From assembly GCF_900102965.1 (NCBI RefSeq), contig NZ_FNGM01000008.1, forward strand, positions 209,362-273,361: a stretch of DNA of 64,000 nucleotides, in the 5' to 3' direction. Positions 52,949-62,269 of the stretch are shown here, in pieces; position 1 is the stretch's first letter, and the number at the start of each line of letters is the position of its first letter. The notes below the pieces were generated by a model. It made no database searches and was not told the DNA's origin. It saw only the letters and a program-made list of their open reading frames with translations. Position numbers and translations under genes: made by a program. Origin of the DNA: Paenibacillus jilunlii (lineage in GTDB: Bacteria > Bacillota > Bacilli > Paenibacillales > Paenibacillaceae).

Positions 52949-54832
52949 TTGCCAGAAGGAGGCGGCATCATCAAAAGAACCCTATACAAGCTGTTTGAGC
53001 CTGTGCTGGAGCGGATTTCACGCCGTCTGGCCAACAAGCTGATTCTGCTGTTCACGATCATTATTATTCTGGTCGTTACGTCACTGACGTTCATTTCCTA
53101 TGGGATGCTGCGCAAGGAATCGGTGAACAGCAGTATATCCAGCACCCGCAGCAACCTGCTTCTGGTCGGGCGCAATCTGGAGAGTTATCTGGACGGGATC
53201 GGCCAGCTGTCGCTGCCGCAAATCTCTTATGATGAGTTCAATTACGCGATCCTGCATGAATCCGAGGATTATGGTTCCAAAATGTATGTGGAGGATTATT
53301 TGAAGAATCTTTATTTTTCCCGCAGTGATCTGGAAGCGATTTATCTGTATGTCATCAAGGAGCACAAATACTATTATGTCACCAAGGAGAACTATAATAT
53401 TACAGTCCGTGTGGTAGAGCATCCGCCGATTGAGAATCTTCCGTGGTATAAGCGGGCGCTGGCCAGTCCCTTCAACCGCTCGTACCAGTCCTTGTTGAAG
53501 GAGAGGACCCCTGAGGAGAGCCAAGGCGATTACCCTATCAATTCCGACAAAAGCTTCATGGGCTATCACCGGCTGCTGCGTTCGATTGTGACCCGGGAGC
53601 CGCAGGCCGTCCTGTCTCTGTATTTCAACAACAGTGTGACCAATGAGATTATGAAGGATATTCCCTTTAGTGAAGGGGAGCATCTAATGTATATCAGTCC
53701 GGACAATGAGCCGTTTGCGGTCGATGACCGTGAATTTTATCTGCAGAGTGAACAAGCGGGGCTGCTGCAGCAGCTGACCCCGGCCCAAGGCGGCCGCCTG
53801 ACCTGGTCGGACAATGAGCAGAAGTATCTGGTCATGTATGACATCAGTCAAAAAGAGGGCTGGAAGCTCGTTAAGCCGATTCCCTACAAGCAGATCTATG
53901 AAGCGGCGACGACGACGCGTAAATTGAGCTATTCGATCGGGCTGCTGTTCCTGATAGTGTCCGTAATTCTCGTCAGCTTCATCTCCAACAGAATCACTAA
54001 TCCGCTGAAGAATCTGTCGCTGCAGATGAAGCGCTTCAGCACCGGCAGCTTTGATGCCGAAGCCGCAGTAGAGGGTAATGACGAGATCGCCTACCTGTCC
54101 AGGCACTTCAACAAGATGGTAGAGAAGACGAACGAACTGATTAACGAACGGTACAAGATGAAGATTGTCGAGAAAAACGCTGTGCTAAAAGCACTGGAGG
54201 CGGAGATCAATCCGCACTTCCTCTATAATGCGCTGCAGGCCATCTCCACCAAGGCACTCAAAAACGACAATGATGATATTGTCGAGATGGTGGACAACCT
54301 GGCGCTCACTCTGCGGTACTGCATCAGCGGCAGGGATGTGGTGCAGGCCCGGGAGGAGCTGAAGCATATTGAACGTTATCTGGCGCTGCAAAAAGCCCGC
54401 TTCGGCAGCCGCATGCAGGTCGAATACGACTGGAATGAGAGTCTGCTGGAGCTGAGGATTCCTAAGCTGTCGATTCAGACGCTGGTAGAAAACTGTATTA
54501 AACACGCGCTGGAGAAGGTGTCCAATACAGTTACCATCCGGATTGAAGCCCATATTACACCTGCCCACAGTGTGATCTCTGTGCTGGATGACGGGCCGGG
54601 GATCACGGAGAAACGGCTCCAGCAGGTGCTAAGTTCGCTTCAGATCCAGTGGGAGGACCGCGGGGGCGAAGGGACCGAAGAAGGAGACAACGAGAGTATT
54701 GGCTTGAAGAATCTGAACACACGCCTGAAGCTCTTATACGGTGAAGAGGCGGCGCTTGTGATTGCCAGCGATGAGCATGGCACGCGAATGGATATGCGGT
54801 TACCGCGGGGAGGGCTGGGACAACATGTATAA
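52949..54832 (+). CDS. YesM-type sensor histidine kinase (system 2); start uncertain
   Basis: About 620 residues. Helices near residues 28-52 and 325-345 bracket an extracellular sensor, followed by HAMP, phospho-acceptor His in INPHFLYNALQAIS and HATPase motifs. The TTG at 52949 has no ribosome binding site before it, while the strongest one (AGAAGGAGGCGG, 52954-52965) lies inside the frame, two bases before tandem ATC codons at 52967. A rare ATC start is possible. The gene ends by overlapping the regulator's ATG by 8 nt. Confidence 0.88.
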   Translation: MPEGGGIIKRTLYKLFEPVLERISRRLANKLILLFTIIIILVVTSLTFISYGMLRKESVNSSISSTRSNLLLVGRNLESYLDGIGQLSLPQISYDEFNYAILHESEDYGSKMYVEDYLKNLYFSRSDLEAIYLYVIKEHKYYYVTKENYNITVRVVEHPPIENLPWYKRALASPFNRSYQSLLKERTPEESQGDYPINSDKSFMGYHRLLRSIVTREPQAVLSLYFNNSVTNEIMKDIPFSEGEHLMYISPDNEPFAVDDREFYLQSEQAGLLQQLTPAQGGRLTWSDNEQKYLVMYDISQKEGWKLVKPIPYKQIYEAATTTRKLSYSIGLLFLIVSVILVSFISNRITNPLKNLSLQMKRFSTGSFDAEAAVEGNDEIAYLSRHFNKMVEKTNELINERYKMKIVEKNAVLKALEAEINPHFLYNALQAISTKALKNDNDDIVEMVDNLALTLRYCISGRDVVQAREELKHIERYLALQKARFGSRMQVEYDWNESLLELRIPKLSIQTLVENCIKHALEKVSNTVTIRIEAHITPAHSVISVLDDGPGITEKRLQQVLSSLQIQWEDRGGEGTEEGDNESIGLKNLNTRLKLLYGEEAALVIASDEHGTRMDMRLPRGGLGQHV

Positions 54833-56471
54833 AGTACTGATTATTGATGATGAGGAGCCGCTGCGCGAGGCCATTCATATCCTCGGGGACTGGAAGGGCC
54901 TGGGAGTGGATCAGGTGCTGGAGGCGATAGACGGCAGGATGGGGCTTGAGATGCTCCGGAAGCACAAGATTGATCTGGCGCTGGTGGATATGAAGATGCC
55001 CGAGCTGAACGGAAGCCAGCTGCTGCAGATTGCAGAACGTGAATTTCCCGATCTGCTGCTGATCGTGATCAGCGGCTACAATGATTTCGAATATACCCGG
55101 CAGGCCATCCGCTCCAAGGTGGTGGATTATTTGCTGAAGCCGGTGAACCGGAGTGATCTCAACAGTGCGCTGCGCAAGGCAGTCGATGTACTGGAGGCCA
55201 AACGCAAGCGGGAAAGCGAGTTCATCAACCGGAACATCACCCTGAACATGTCCCTTCCGAAGCTGAAGGAGAAGATGTACCTGTCGATTATTGAACGCAG
55301 CTTCAAAAACCAGTCCAATGAAGCATTTCTTCCGCTGATTGGTGCAGACAAGCCGGGGAACCATTTCGCGGTAGGCGTTCTGCGGATGCTTAATTTGGAG
55401 CAGGTGCGCCGGGACCGGTTTCATGAGGACCGGGACTTGCTGCATTTTGCCGTCACCAATGTGATCAACGAGAACAGCGGCGGCCATTTCGAAGCGTTCA
55501 GCTTTGCCAGCCCGAGAAGCGAGCGGGAATTTATCGCTATTTTTACCTTGAAGGGCAGCTATGGGGATGATGCGGCTTTTCTCTCGCTTCATCATATGAA
55601 GAAGACGGTCTCAACCCTGAAGGAGCTGTTCGGCATTCTTTGCGCGGGCGGTCTTGGACAGCCGTACAGCGATGTTACGGAGATTGCCCAGTCCTACGAA
55701 CTGGCCAAGGCCGCGCTGGACGGGACCGATCTGCTGAGCCTGAAAGGCAGCACGGTTTCGAATAGCGGATATACGAAATCCGCAGTTAAGGACAGCCCGT
55801 CCCTGACAGGACGGATGCCGCTGATCCGCAGCAGCCTGGAGAGCGGCAACGCAGGCCATGCCAAGAGTATTCTCAGTGATTTTACCCGCAAATGGAAATC
55901 CTCGGAGCATTTCAGCCTGGGCGAAGCAGACCGGACCGTTCAGGAGTTCATTATTTTGCTGGGAGACATCGCTTTAGAGCTGGATGCCGTCCCCGAACGG
56001 CTGCGCAGCGGAAAGAGCAAAGGGCTGCGGGGGCTGGGCATCAGCGGTGATTTTGCCTCCTTTGGAGAGTTTGAGGCGGTACTCAGCAGCATTCTGGATG
56101 TCTATGCGGGGGAAATCAGCAGATCGCTTGCCGGAGACCGGAGCAGTGTACTGGAAAATATTAAAGCATACATTGATAACCATTATTTCGAGAATATTAA
56201 AATATCGATGTTCACGGATAAATATTTCCTGAGCAGAGAATACTTGATGAAGCTGTTCAAGGGCCAGTACGGGTACGGCATTCATGAGTACGTGCAAAAG
56301 GTTAGAATGGACAAGGCCAAGGAGCTGCTGTCGGACCCCGCCCTCAAAATCCAGGATATTTCCGAGAGGCTGGGATATAAGGACAAGAACTATTTCAGCA
56401 AGGCGTTCCGCAATTACTATGACTGTTCGCCTTCTGAATTTCGGCTGCAGCTGACAGAGGGAGAAAAGTGA
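54825..56471 (+). CDS. YesN-type response regulator with AraC-family domain (system 2)
   Basis: 548 residues from ATG 54825 (MYKVLIIDDEE), coupled to the kinase by 8-nt overlap. Receiver with phospho-Asp in LALVDMKMPEL, middle region, and AraC HTH pair (ISMFTDKYFLSREYLMKLFKGQYG, IQDISERLGYKDKNYFSKAFRNYY). Likely activates the divergent permeases and the downstream binding protein and alpha-galactosidase genes. Confidence 0.92.
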   Translation: MYKVLIIDDEEPLREAIHILGDWKGLGVDQVLEAIDGRMGLEMLRKHKIDLALVDMKMPELNGSQLLQIAEREFPDLLLIVISGYNDFEYTRQAIRSKVVDYLLKPVNRSDLNSALRKAVDVLEAKRKRESEFINRNITLNMSLPKLKEKMYLSIIERSFKNQSNEAFLPLIGADKPGNHFAVGVLRMLNLEQVRRDRFHEDRDLLHFAVTNVINENSGGHFEAFSFASPRSEREFIAIFTLKGSYGDDAAFLSLHHMKKTVSTLKELFGILCAGGLGQPYSDVTEIAQSYELAKAALDGTDLLSLKGSTVSNSGYTKSAVKDSPSLTGRMPLIRSSLESGNAGHAKSILSDFTRKWKSSEHFSLGEADRTVQEFIILLGDIALELDAVPERLRSGKSKGLRGLGISGDFASFGEFEAVLSSILDVYAGEISRSLAGDRSSVLENIKAYIDNHYFENIKISMFTDKYFLSREYLMKLFKGQYGYGIHEYVQKVRMDKAKELLSDPALKIQDISERLGYKDKNYFSKAFRNYYDCSPSEFRLQLTEGEK

Positions 56472-56593
56472 AACGGTTACATCAGCCCACTTTTTTACCC
56501 TCAGAAGTTCACTTATGTACATTCTTATCCTTTTTCTTTTTATTTAGAATAACACCAAGACCACAAGAAACGTAAGGAAAAGGGGGCAACATC

Positions 56594-57934
56594 ATGAAGG
56601 TAAAAAGAATAATGGCTCTATCCGCGAGCCTGCTGCTTGCAGGGGGGCTGCTGGCCGGCTGCGGCGGAAATAACGGCAATAATACCGCTAACAACGCAGG
56701 TGAGACAAATGAGGGGGCCAATACAGCTACTCCGGCTACCGACTCAACCAAACCTGTCACGATTAATATGTTCACCGCGTCTCCCGAGTACACCGATGCT
56801 TTCAATGCGTATATCGCCGAATACAAAAAAGTTAAGCCTAACGTGACCATCAACCTGGAAATTATGCAGGCCGACTACAATACAGTACTCAAATCCAAAA
56901 TTGCCGCAGGCAGCACCCCTGACGTTTTTCAGACTACCGCCGGCGGAGATATTGATACCTTTGCTGAATACAGTGCCGACCTGACCAATGAGCCGCTGGC
57001 TGCCGCAATGACTGATGCGGTCCGCTCGAATATGACTTCCTCCGACGGCAAGGTGCTTGGACTTCCGGTCAAAGGCAACCTGTTCGTGCTGATGTACAAC
57101 AAAAAGCTGCTTGCCGATGCAGGCATTACCGAAGTCCCCAAAACCACTGCCGAGATGGACGATGCCATCACCAAGCTGGAAGCCAAGGGAATTACACCGT
57201 TCGCCAATGCCTATAAAGAGTGGTGGGTCTGGAAGCACATCTTCCAGCACTTCGTGGATGCAGCCGCTACGGACGCCGGAATTGATGCCAAGACACTTGT
57301 AGGCAACTTTATCGCCGGAGATACCACCATCAAGGATCATCCGGCACTGTACAACAACTTCTTCAACTTCATTGACACAACGGTAAAACACGGAACAGAC
57401 AAGCCGCTGGAACGCGACAGCAATGCTGAAGTCAGCGACTTTGCCCTGGGCAAAGCGGCATTTATGACCGGTAAAGGCGCATGGGATGAGGAAGCGATCA
57501 AAAAAATTACCCCTGACTTCGATCTCGGCATCGCCGGTTATCCGGTCAGTGACAAGCCGGAGCAATCGCAGATTATCACCGGTGCCGATCAGGCGCTGCG
57601 CATTAACAAGGATTCCGCTGTAGCCGCACAGACCATTGAATTCTTCAACTGGCTGTATACTTCCGAATACGGCAAGAACTGGTTCTCCACGGTAGCCAAA
57701 GTCATTCCGCCAATCAAGGATGCTCCAATGCCTGACCTGCAAATGCCTAAGGAAATGGAAGAAATCCTCAAAACCGAGAAATCCGGCGACCTGTCGGTCA
57801 ACTATTCTCTGGATACCTTCCACCAGAAATTCGGCGAGCTGATGCAGGCCTACATCGGCGGCAGCAAAACCAAGGATCAGGCGATCGACGAAATCCAAAA
57901 AGCCTGGATTCAATTCGGATCAGCTGAACAATAA
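56594..57934 (+). CDS. Sugar-binding lipoprotein, CUT1 (system 2)
   Basis: 446 residues. Lipobox LLAGCGGN (Cys about 22) and an Asn/Gly/Thr-rich linker. SBP fold with VTINMFTASPEYTDAFNAYI, GNLFVLMYNKKLLADAGI and FMTGKGAWDEE. Size fits the ~440-residue family paired with the two 51-52 kb permeases. The alpha-galactosidase downstream suggests alpha-galactosides (melibiose/raffinose family) as substrate, by inference. Confidence 0.92.
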   Translation: MKVKRIMALSASLLLAGGLLAGCGGNNGNNTANNAGETNEGANTATPATDSTKPVTINMFTASPEYTDAFNAYIAEYKKVKPNVTINLEIMQADYNTVLKSKIAAGSTPDVFQTTAGGDIDTFAEYSADLTNEPLAAAMTDAVRSNMTSSDGKVLGLPVKGNLFVLMYNKKLLADAGITEVPKTTAEMDDAITKLEAKGITPFANAYKEWWVWKHIFQHFVDAAATDAGIDAKTLVGNFIAGDTTIKDHPALYNNFFNFIDTTVKHGTDKPLERDSNAEVSDFALGKAAFMTGKGAWDEEAIKKITPDFDLGIAGYPVSDKPEQSQIITGADQALRINKDSAVAAQTIEFFNWLYTSEYGKNWFSTVAKVIPPIKDAPMPDLQMPKEMEEILKTEKSGDLSVNYSLDTFHQKFGELMQAYIGGSKTKDQAIDEIQKAWIQFGSAEQ

Positions 57935-57957
57935 AACCTGAATAGCTTCCATTCCGG

Positions 57958-58002
57958 GACGGTCTCGAAGGTAAGATTATTTTACCGGAGGGGCCGTCTT
58001 TT
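57958..58002 (+). terminator. Terminator after SBP (system 2)
   Basis: GACGGTCTC..GAAGGTAA pairs with TTTACCGGAGGGGCCGTC, then TTTTG. Imperfect but G+C-rich stem. Confidence 0.75.
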
Positions 58003-58073
58003 GTATGTAACCTTGGTTTTAAAGAAGGGGGCAGGTGAGTAGTCACAACTCCAGGGAATGTTTGGACTTCCAG

Positions 58074-58140
58074 TCGCTGTTGTCTCCAGATTTCTAGAAT
58101 TGGACCGTTGTTCACGGTTGAAATCCGGAGACAAAGGCGA
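58074..58140 (+). repeat. Long imperfect inverted repeat between SBP and alpha-galactosidase
   Basis: TCGC-TG-TTGTCTCC-A-GATTT (58074-58093) pairs with AAATC-C-GGAGACAA-AG-GCGA (58121-58140), enclosing an inner CCGT..ACGG hairpin. No T-run. May be an mRNA-stability element, a small RNA or a mobile-element relic. Confidence 0.75.
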
Positions 58141-58282
58141 ACGCTGCCGCTCTTCCAGTTCCAAAATTCCCCTCCGTTGTTCCTCACAATTGCACCTCTT
58201 ATTAAAATTATTAAGTTACGAATACAAAAGACGCCTTATAATCAGGAGAGACACCAACATTTGTCAGGAGGCCAAATAAATA

Positions 58283-60379
58283 ATGGACAGCAAGCGCATC
58301 GAAATTGCCGAAAATGGACTTTATCTTACCATTGAAATTACAGGGGAGCAGGACGTCCGGCTGCTGCATTTTGGCGCAGCGCCTTTGCAGGACGGAATCA
58401 TTGCGGAGAAGAATAAACCGGGGTTCCGGCTGCTGGAGCTGCAGCTCACGGGAGAGGACCGGGATGAATATCACGGACGCACGCACCGCGCCTCCTATCC
58501 GGGGCTGCGGATGGTGTACGGCGGACACAGCGACAGCGTAAATGCATTTGGCCGCAAGCTGGAGATCAGTTTAGTTGACCCGGTCACCGGTATAACAGCA
58601 GAGCAGCATTTTCAGTTCTATACAGGTGTGCAGACGGTCCGCTGCTGGACGGTGCTAAAGAATACAGGCACTGGCGAAGCCGCTGTGGAGTATGTCTCAA
58701 CCTTTGCGCTAACCGGAGTGGACAAAGAGGGCAGCGGCGGCCGCAACGGCAAAATCGAGGTCACCCTTGCTCACAGCGGCTGGCAAAGCGAGCTGCAATG
58801 GAGGACCTACCGGCTGCCGGAGCTGGGCATGTCCCATCTGGCCGACCGCGGCTCCAAGCGCATCGCCGCCAGCAACACCGGCTCCTGGTCGGCAGCAGAG
58901 CTGCTGCCGATGGCAGTGCTGCACAACAAGGAGAGCGGGACAAGCTTATTCTGGCAGATCGAGCACAATGGCTCCTGGCACTGGGAGCTGACCGATCAGT
59001 ATGACCAGCTTACTCTGCTGGTTAGCGGGCCGACAGAGCATGACAACCACTGGTGGCTGAAGCTTGCCCCGGGAGAGGAATTCACCTCGGTGCCGGTAGC
59101 CGTTGGCGCAGTGCAGGGCGGCTTTCAGGGCGCGGCAGAGCAGCTCACTGCCTACCGGCGGCTGATCCGCCGTCCGAATGAAGACAACGAGCTGCTGCGG
59201 ATTATTTTCAACGACTATATGAACTGTCTGTGGGGAAGCCCCACCACCGGGAAGCTGCTGCCCCTGATCGATGCCGCCGCCGATGTCGGCTGCGAATACT
59301 TCTGCATCGATGCCGGCTGGTATGCGCCTGGAGAGTGGTGGGATGGGGTAGGACAATGGGAGCCTTCCGCCGAGCGGTTCCCCGAGGGGATTAAATATGT
59401 GCTGGACTATATCCGCAGCAAAGGGATGATTCCGGGACTCTGGCTGGAGCTGGAGGTCATGGGGATCAACAGTCCGAAGCTAACGGAAACCGACGACAGC
59501 TGGTTCTTTATGCGCCATGGCAAGCGGGTCAAGGACCGCAGCCGTTATCAGCTGGATTACCGGAATCCCCAGGTGATTGCGCATGCGGACGGAGTGATTT
59601 CAAGATTGGTGGAGCAGTATGGTGTAGGCTATATCAAAATGGACTACAACATCAACGCGGGCATCGGGACGGAAACAGATGCAGACAGCTTCGGCGACGG
59701 GCTGCTGCAGCATAACCGGGCGTATCTGGCCTGGCTGGACAGTATCTTTGCCCGTTACCCCGATCTCGTAATCGAGAACTGCTCCAGCGGCGGCATGCGC
59801 ATGGACTATGCCATGCTCAGCCGGCACAGCATCCAGTCCACCAGCGACCGGGAGGATTACGTGCAGTATGCCGCGATTGCCGCCGGTTCACCGGCAGCTC
59901 TTACGCCAGAGCAATCGGCAGTGTGGTCCTACCCGCTGCGCGAGGGCGATGATGAAGAGGTTATCTTCAACATGGTCAATGCACTGCTGCTCCGTGTGCA
60001 CCAGAGCGGCCATCTCGCCGAGCTTGAGCCCCGGCGCAGGGAACTGGTGAAGGAAGCGCTGGATTATTACAAATCGATCCGTGTGCATATCCCGCAGGCG
60101 ACCGCCTTCTGGCCCTTGGGCCTGCCGGACAGTGAAGGCGAGTGGGTGAGCTTTGGCCTGCGCCATGGCGATACCCGGTACCTGGCGGTCTGGCGGATTG
60201 CCGGAGAAGCAGCAGCAGTCAAGCTGCCGATTCCTGAGCTGCAAGGCCAGGCAGCAGAAGTGAGCTGCGCATATCCTCAGCAGCATCATTCGGAATGGAG
60301 CTGGAACCCGTCCGAGGGTGTGCTGACCGTCTCGATCCCGCAGGGCAAGACGGCCCGGCTATTTGAGCTTCACGCTTGA
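58283..60379 (+). CDS. Alpha-galactosidase, glycoside hydrolase family 36
   Basis: 698 residues. N-terminal beta-domain, then a TIM barrel with FCIDAGWYAPGEWWD, nucleophile Asp454 in YIKMDYN and acid/base Asp522 in QSTSDREDY, plus the ENCSSGGMRMDYAM signature. It removes terminal alpha-1,6-galactose from melibiose/raffinose-type sugars or galactomannan. No signal peptide. ATG preceded by CAGGAGG at 10 bp. Confidence 0.94.
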   Translation: MDSKRIEIAENGLYLTIEITGEQDVRLLHFGAAPLQDGIIAEKNKPGFRLLELQLTGEDRDEYHGRTHRASYPGLRMVYGGHSDSVNAFGRKLEISLVDPVTGITAEQHFQFYTGVQTVRCWTVLKNTGTGEAAVEYVSTFALTGVDKEGSGGRNGKIEVTLAHSGWQSELQWRTYRLPELGMSHLADRGSKRIAASNTGSWSAAELLPMAVLHNKESGTSLFWQIEHNGSWHWELTDQYDQLTLLVSGPTEHDNHWWLKLAPGEEFTSVPVAVGAVQGGFQGAAEQLTAYRRLIRRPNEDNELLRIIFNDYMNCLWGSPTTGKLLPLIDAAADVGCEYFCIDAGWYAPGEWWDGVGQWEPSAERFPEGIKYVLDYIRSKGMIPGLWLELEVMGINSPKLTETDDSWFFMRHGKRVKDRSRYQLDYRNPQVIAHADGVISRLVEQYGVGYIKMDYNINAGIGTETDADSFGDGLLQHNRAYLAWLDSIFARYPDLVIENCSSGGMRMDYAMLSRHSIQSTSDREDYVQYAAIAAGSPAALTPEQSAVWSYPLREGDDEEVIFNMVNALLLRVHQSGHLAELEPRRRELVKEALDYYKSIRVHIPQATAFWPLGLPDSEGEWVSFGLRHGDTRYLAVWRIAGEAAAVKLPIPELQGQAAEVSCAYPQQHHSEWSWNPSEGVLTVSIPQGKTARLFELHA

Positions 60380-60700
60380 TGCACGGCTTGTGATCGCAGG
60401 GTAGTAATACCCGCCGGCCTCCTCCAATAGAAGCTCCCGGGCCATTTATCCTTTGACCTGAACAAGCGTGGATTTTCGGTCATTTGAGGATTGAGTCCGG
60501 ATAGGCGAGAAAATCAGCGTTTTCTTCAGTAACGACCGCATAATAATCACCCTTTCTGAAGCGGAGACAAGTTCATCTGCTGAGAGAGGGTGTTTTTGCT
60601 GCGGAAATATTCAGCTTTGTAACACCTATATTAATTTTGTAAAAATAAAAACTGTTAATTGGGGTGGATTTTGGATAAAATAATGATTGGCTTAATATTT
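60380..60700. other. Intergenic DNA without a gene
   Basis: No credible frame or RNA gene. Becomes AT-rich toward the abrB promoter. Confidence 0.4.
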
Positions 60701-60740
60701 TGTCGAATTTACTCTGAACTTTGTCGAATATTTTGTCGAT
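60701..60740. promoter_or_regulatory. Three Spo0A-like boxes upstream of abrB
   Basis: TGTCGAA at 60701-60707 and 60722-60728 and TGTCGAT at 60734-60740, each preceded by TTT or TT, match the Spo0A box (TGTCGAA). TGTAGAA at 60754-60760 may be a fourth, weaker site. They lie just upstream of the abrB promoter. Confidence 0.8.
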
Positions 60741-60766
60741 AAATATCAAAAGATGTAGAAATAAAA

Positions 60767-60795
60767 TTGACAGGAAAGAACTAGCACTTTACAAT
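60767..60795 (+). promoter_or_regulatory. abrB promoter
   Basis: TTGACA (60767-60772), 17 bp, TACAAT (60790-60795): near-consensus sigma-A. An untranslated leader of about 90 nt precedes abrB. Confidence 0.8.
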
Positions 60796-60892
60796 GCAGA
60801 TATAGGTTAATCATTTCTACTAATTAGAAGCATTGATAGCTTTTAACACCACAAGATTATTAAGGGTTTATTTTAAGGGAGGATGCATAGTG

Positions 60893-61147
60893 ATGAAAGC
60901 AACAGGAATAGTAAGAAAAGTGGATGAACTGGGACGTATCGTGATTCCGATTGAACTGCGCAGAACGATGGGAATTGACATAAAAGACCCTCTCGAAATT
61001 TTTGTCGACGGTGAAAAGATCATTCTCAGAAAATATGAGCCTACCTGCATCTTCTCCGGCAGTGCAGAAAACCTCATTAACTTCAAAGGCAAAATGGTTA
61101 GCAAAGATGTGCTGGATGAATTGATTGCCAGCTTCGACCGCGTATAA
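60893..61147 (+). CDS. abrB: Transition-state regulator AbrB
   Basis: 84 residues from ATG 60893 behind AAGGGAGGATG; the longer frame from 60833 lacks such a site. SpoVT/AbrB DNA-binding domain: ATGIVRKVDELGRIVIPIEL, RRTMGIDIKDPLEIFVDGEKIILRKYEP. The C-terminal dimer region (SGSAENLINFKGKMVSKDVLDEL) is AbrB-like. AbrB represses stationary-phase genes in growing cells; relatives Abh and SpoVT are possible alternatives, but length and Spo0A-like boxes favour AbrB. Confidence 0.92.
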   Translation: MKATGIVRKVDELGRIVIPIELRRTMGIDIKDPLEIFVDGEKIILRKYEPTCIFSGSAENLINFKGKMVSKDVLDELIASFDRV

Positions 61148-61181
61148 TCAGCAACCGGCATCCAGCGCTTTATAACAGCGG

Positions 61182-61224
61182 GGACTGGAGGACAGACACC
61201 TTAACGGTGCTGTTCTCTGGTCCT
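61182..61224 (+). terminator. Terminator after abrB
   Basis: GGACTGGAGGACAGACACC pairs with GGTGCTGTTCTCTGGTCC around TTAAC, then TTTTT. Imperfect but long stem. Confidence 0.8.
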
Positions 61225-61372
61225 TTTTGCATTGCCTGGTCTCCCGGCAGCACTAGAAGCTTGTGAACATGGACAATACCTCCTGAAATCCTATATTATA
61301 GGGCGTGAGACAAAAGCATGTGCCCGAAGAAGGCAGCATATGCAGAACACTACAGAAGGGCTGGATCATCAC

Positions 61373-62056
61373 ATGAGCACGAAATTGAAGAAGCCGGAAG
61401 CGATTATTTTTGATATGGACGGAACGTTGTTTCAGACAGAAAGCCTGCTGTTGCCCGCTTATCATAAAATGTTTGACATTTTGCGGGCGGAGGGCCTGTA
61501 CGCAGGACCCACTCCACCGGAGGAACGGATTCTAAGCAGTCTCGGTATGCTGCTGTCCCAAATCTGGAAGAATGTCATGCCGGATGCCGATGAGGCTGTA
61601 CACCGCCGTGCAGATGAGCTGTTGCTGCAGCTGGAAGTCGAGGGGCTGGAGGCAGGCGGCACACTGCTGTACCCTAAGGTTACCGAGACACTTGCGGCGC
61701 TTCATGAACGTGGAGTCAAGCTGTTCGTAGCAAGCAACGGACTGGAAGACTACATTCACAGCATTGTAGTGGTACATGAGCTGAAGGAGCTGTTCGATGG
61801 CCTGTACAGCGCAGGCGGACAGGGCACTGCCACCAAAACCGAACTGCTGCGCATCCTGCTGGATGAGCACGGCATCAAGGAGGCTTGGATGGTCGGTGAC
61901 CGTTCATCCGATGTGGAGGCCGGCAAAGGCAACGGGCAGACGGTAATCGGCTGCGCTTATGCAGGCTTCGGACGCCAGGATGAGCTGAAGGGGTCCGATG
62001 TTATCATTTCCTCCTTCGAAGAGCTGATTGGTCTCTACGACAACAGCACGGTGTAA
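61373..62056 (+). CDS. HAD-family hydrolase
   Basis: 227 residues from ATG 61373 (MSTKLKKPEAIIFDMDGTLF). Motif I IFDMDGTLF (catalytic Asp), motif II VASNG, motif III K in KTELL, motif IV GDRSSDVEAG. Phosphatase of the phosphoglycolate phosphatase/Cof-like subgroup with an alpha-helical cap; substrate unknown. The ATG at 61340 with GAAGAAGG is an alternative start adding 11 residues. Confidence 0.88.
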   Translation: MSTKLKKPEAIIFDMDGTLFQTESLLLPAYHKMFDILRAEGLYAGPTPPEERILSSLGMLLSQIWKNVMPDADEAVHRRADELLLQLEVEGLEAGGTLLYPKVTETLAALHERGVKLFVASNGLEDYIHSIVVVHELKELFDGLYSAGGQGTATKTELLRILLDEHGIKEAWMVGDRSSDVEAGKGNGQTVIGCAYAGFGRQDELKGSDVIISSFEELIGLYDNSTV

Positions 62057-62269
62057 TTGAGTATACAATCGAAACGTTCTCCGTAATTACTGCCAGGCTA
62101 TAGTCCAGGTTGAATTGTCCATATATTCAAAACAGGTCGACACGGGTGCCACTACCGCCGCATAATCCGGCGTTAAGGGCACCCTTGCTGGCGTTAAGGG
62201 TATGGAACTAGGGATAATTCAGGAGCGGATAGTGAAAACTGAGGTTATGGTATTTAACTATCTGGAAAA
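62057..62269. other. Intergenic region with a GGCGTTAAGGG direct repeat
   Basis: GGCGTTAAGGG occurs at 62169-62179 and 62190-62200; AAGGG-CA-CCCTT forms a short hairpin at the first copy. No SAM riboswitch, T-box or other known leader found before the PLP-enzyme gene. Confidence 0.6.

Noticed and set aside
56744..57913. 389-residue minus-strand frame opposite the binding protein
   Set aside because: Shadow of a well-supported lipoprotein gene; no start signal.
62057..62269. SAM riboswitch or T-box before the trans-sulfuration enzyme
   Set aside because: None of the conserved S-box or T-box sequence is present.
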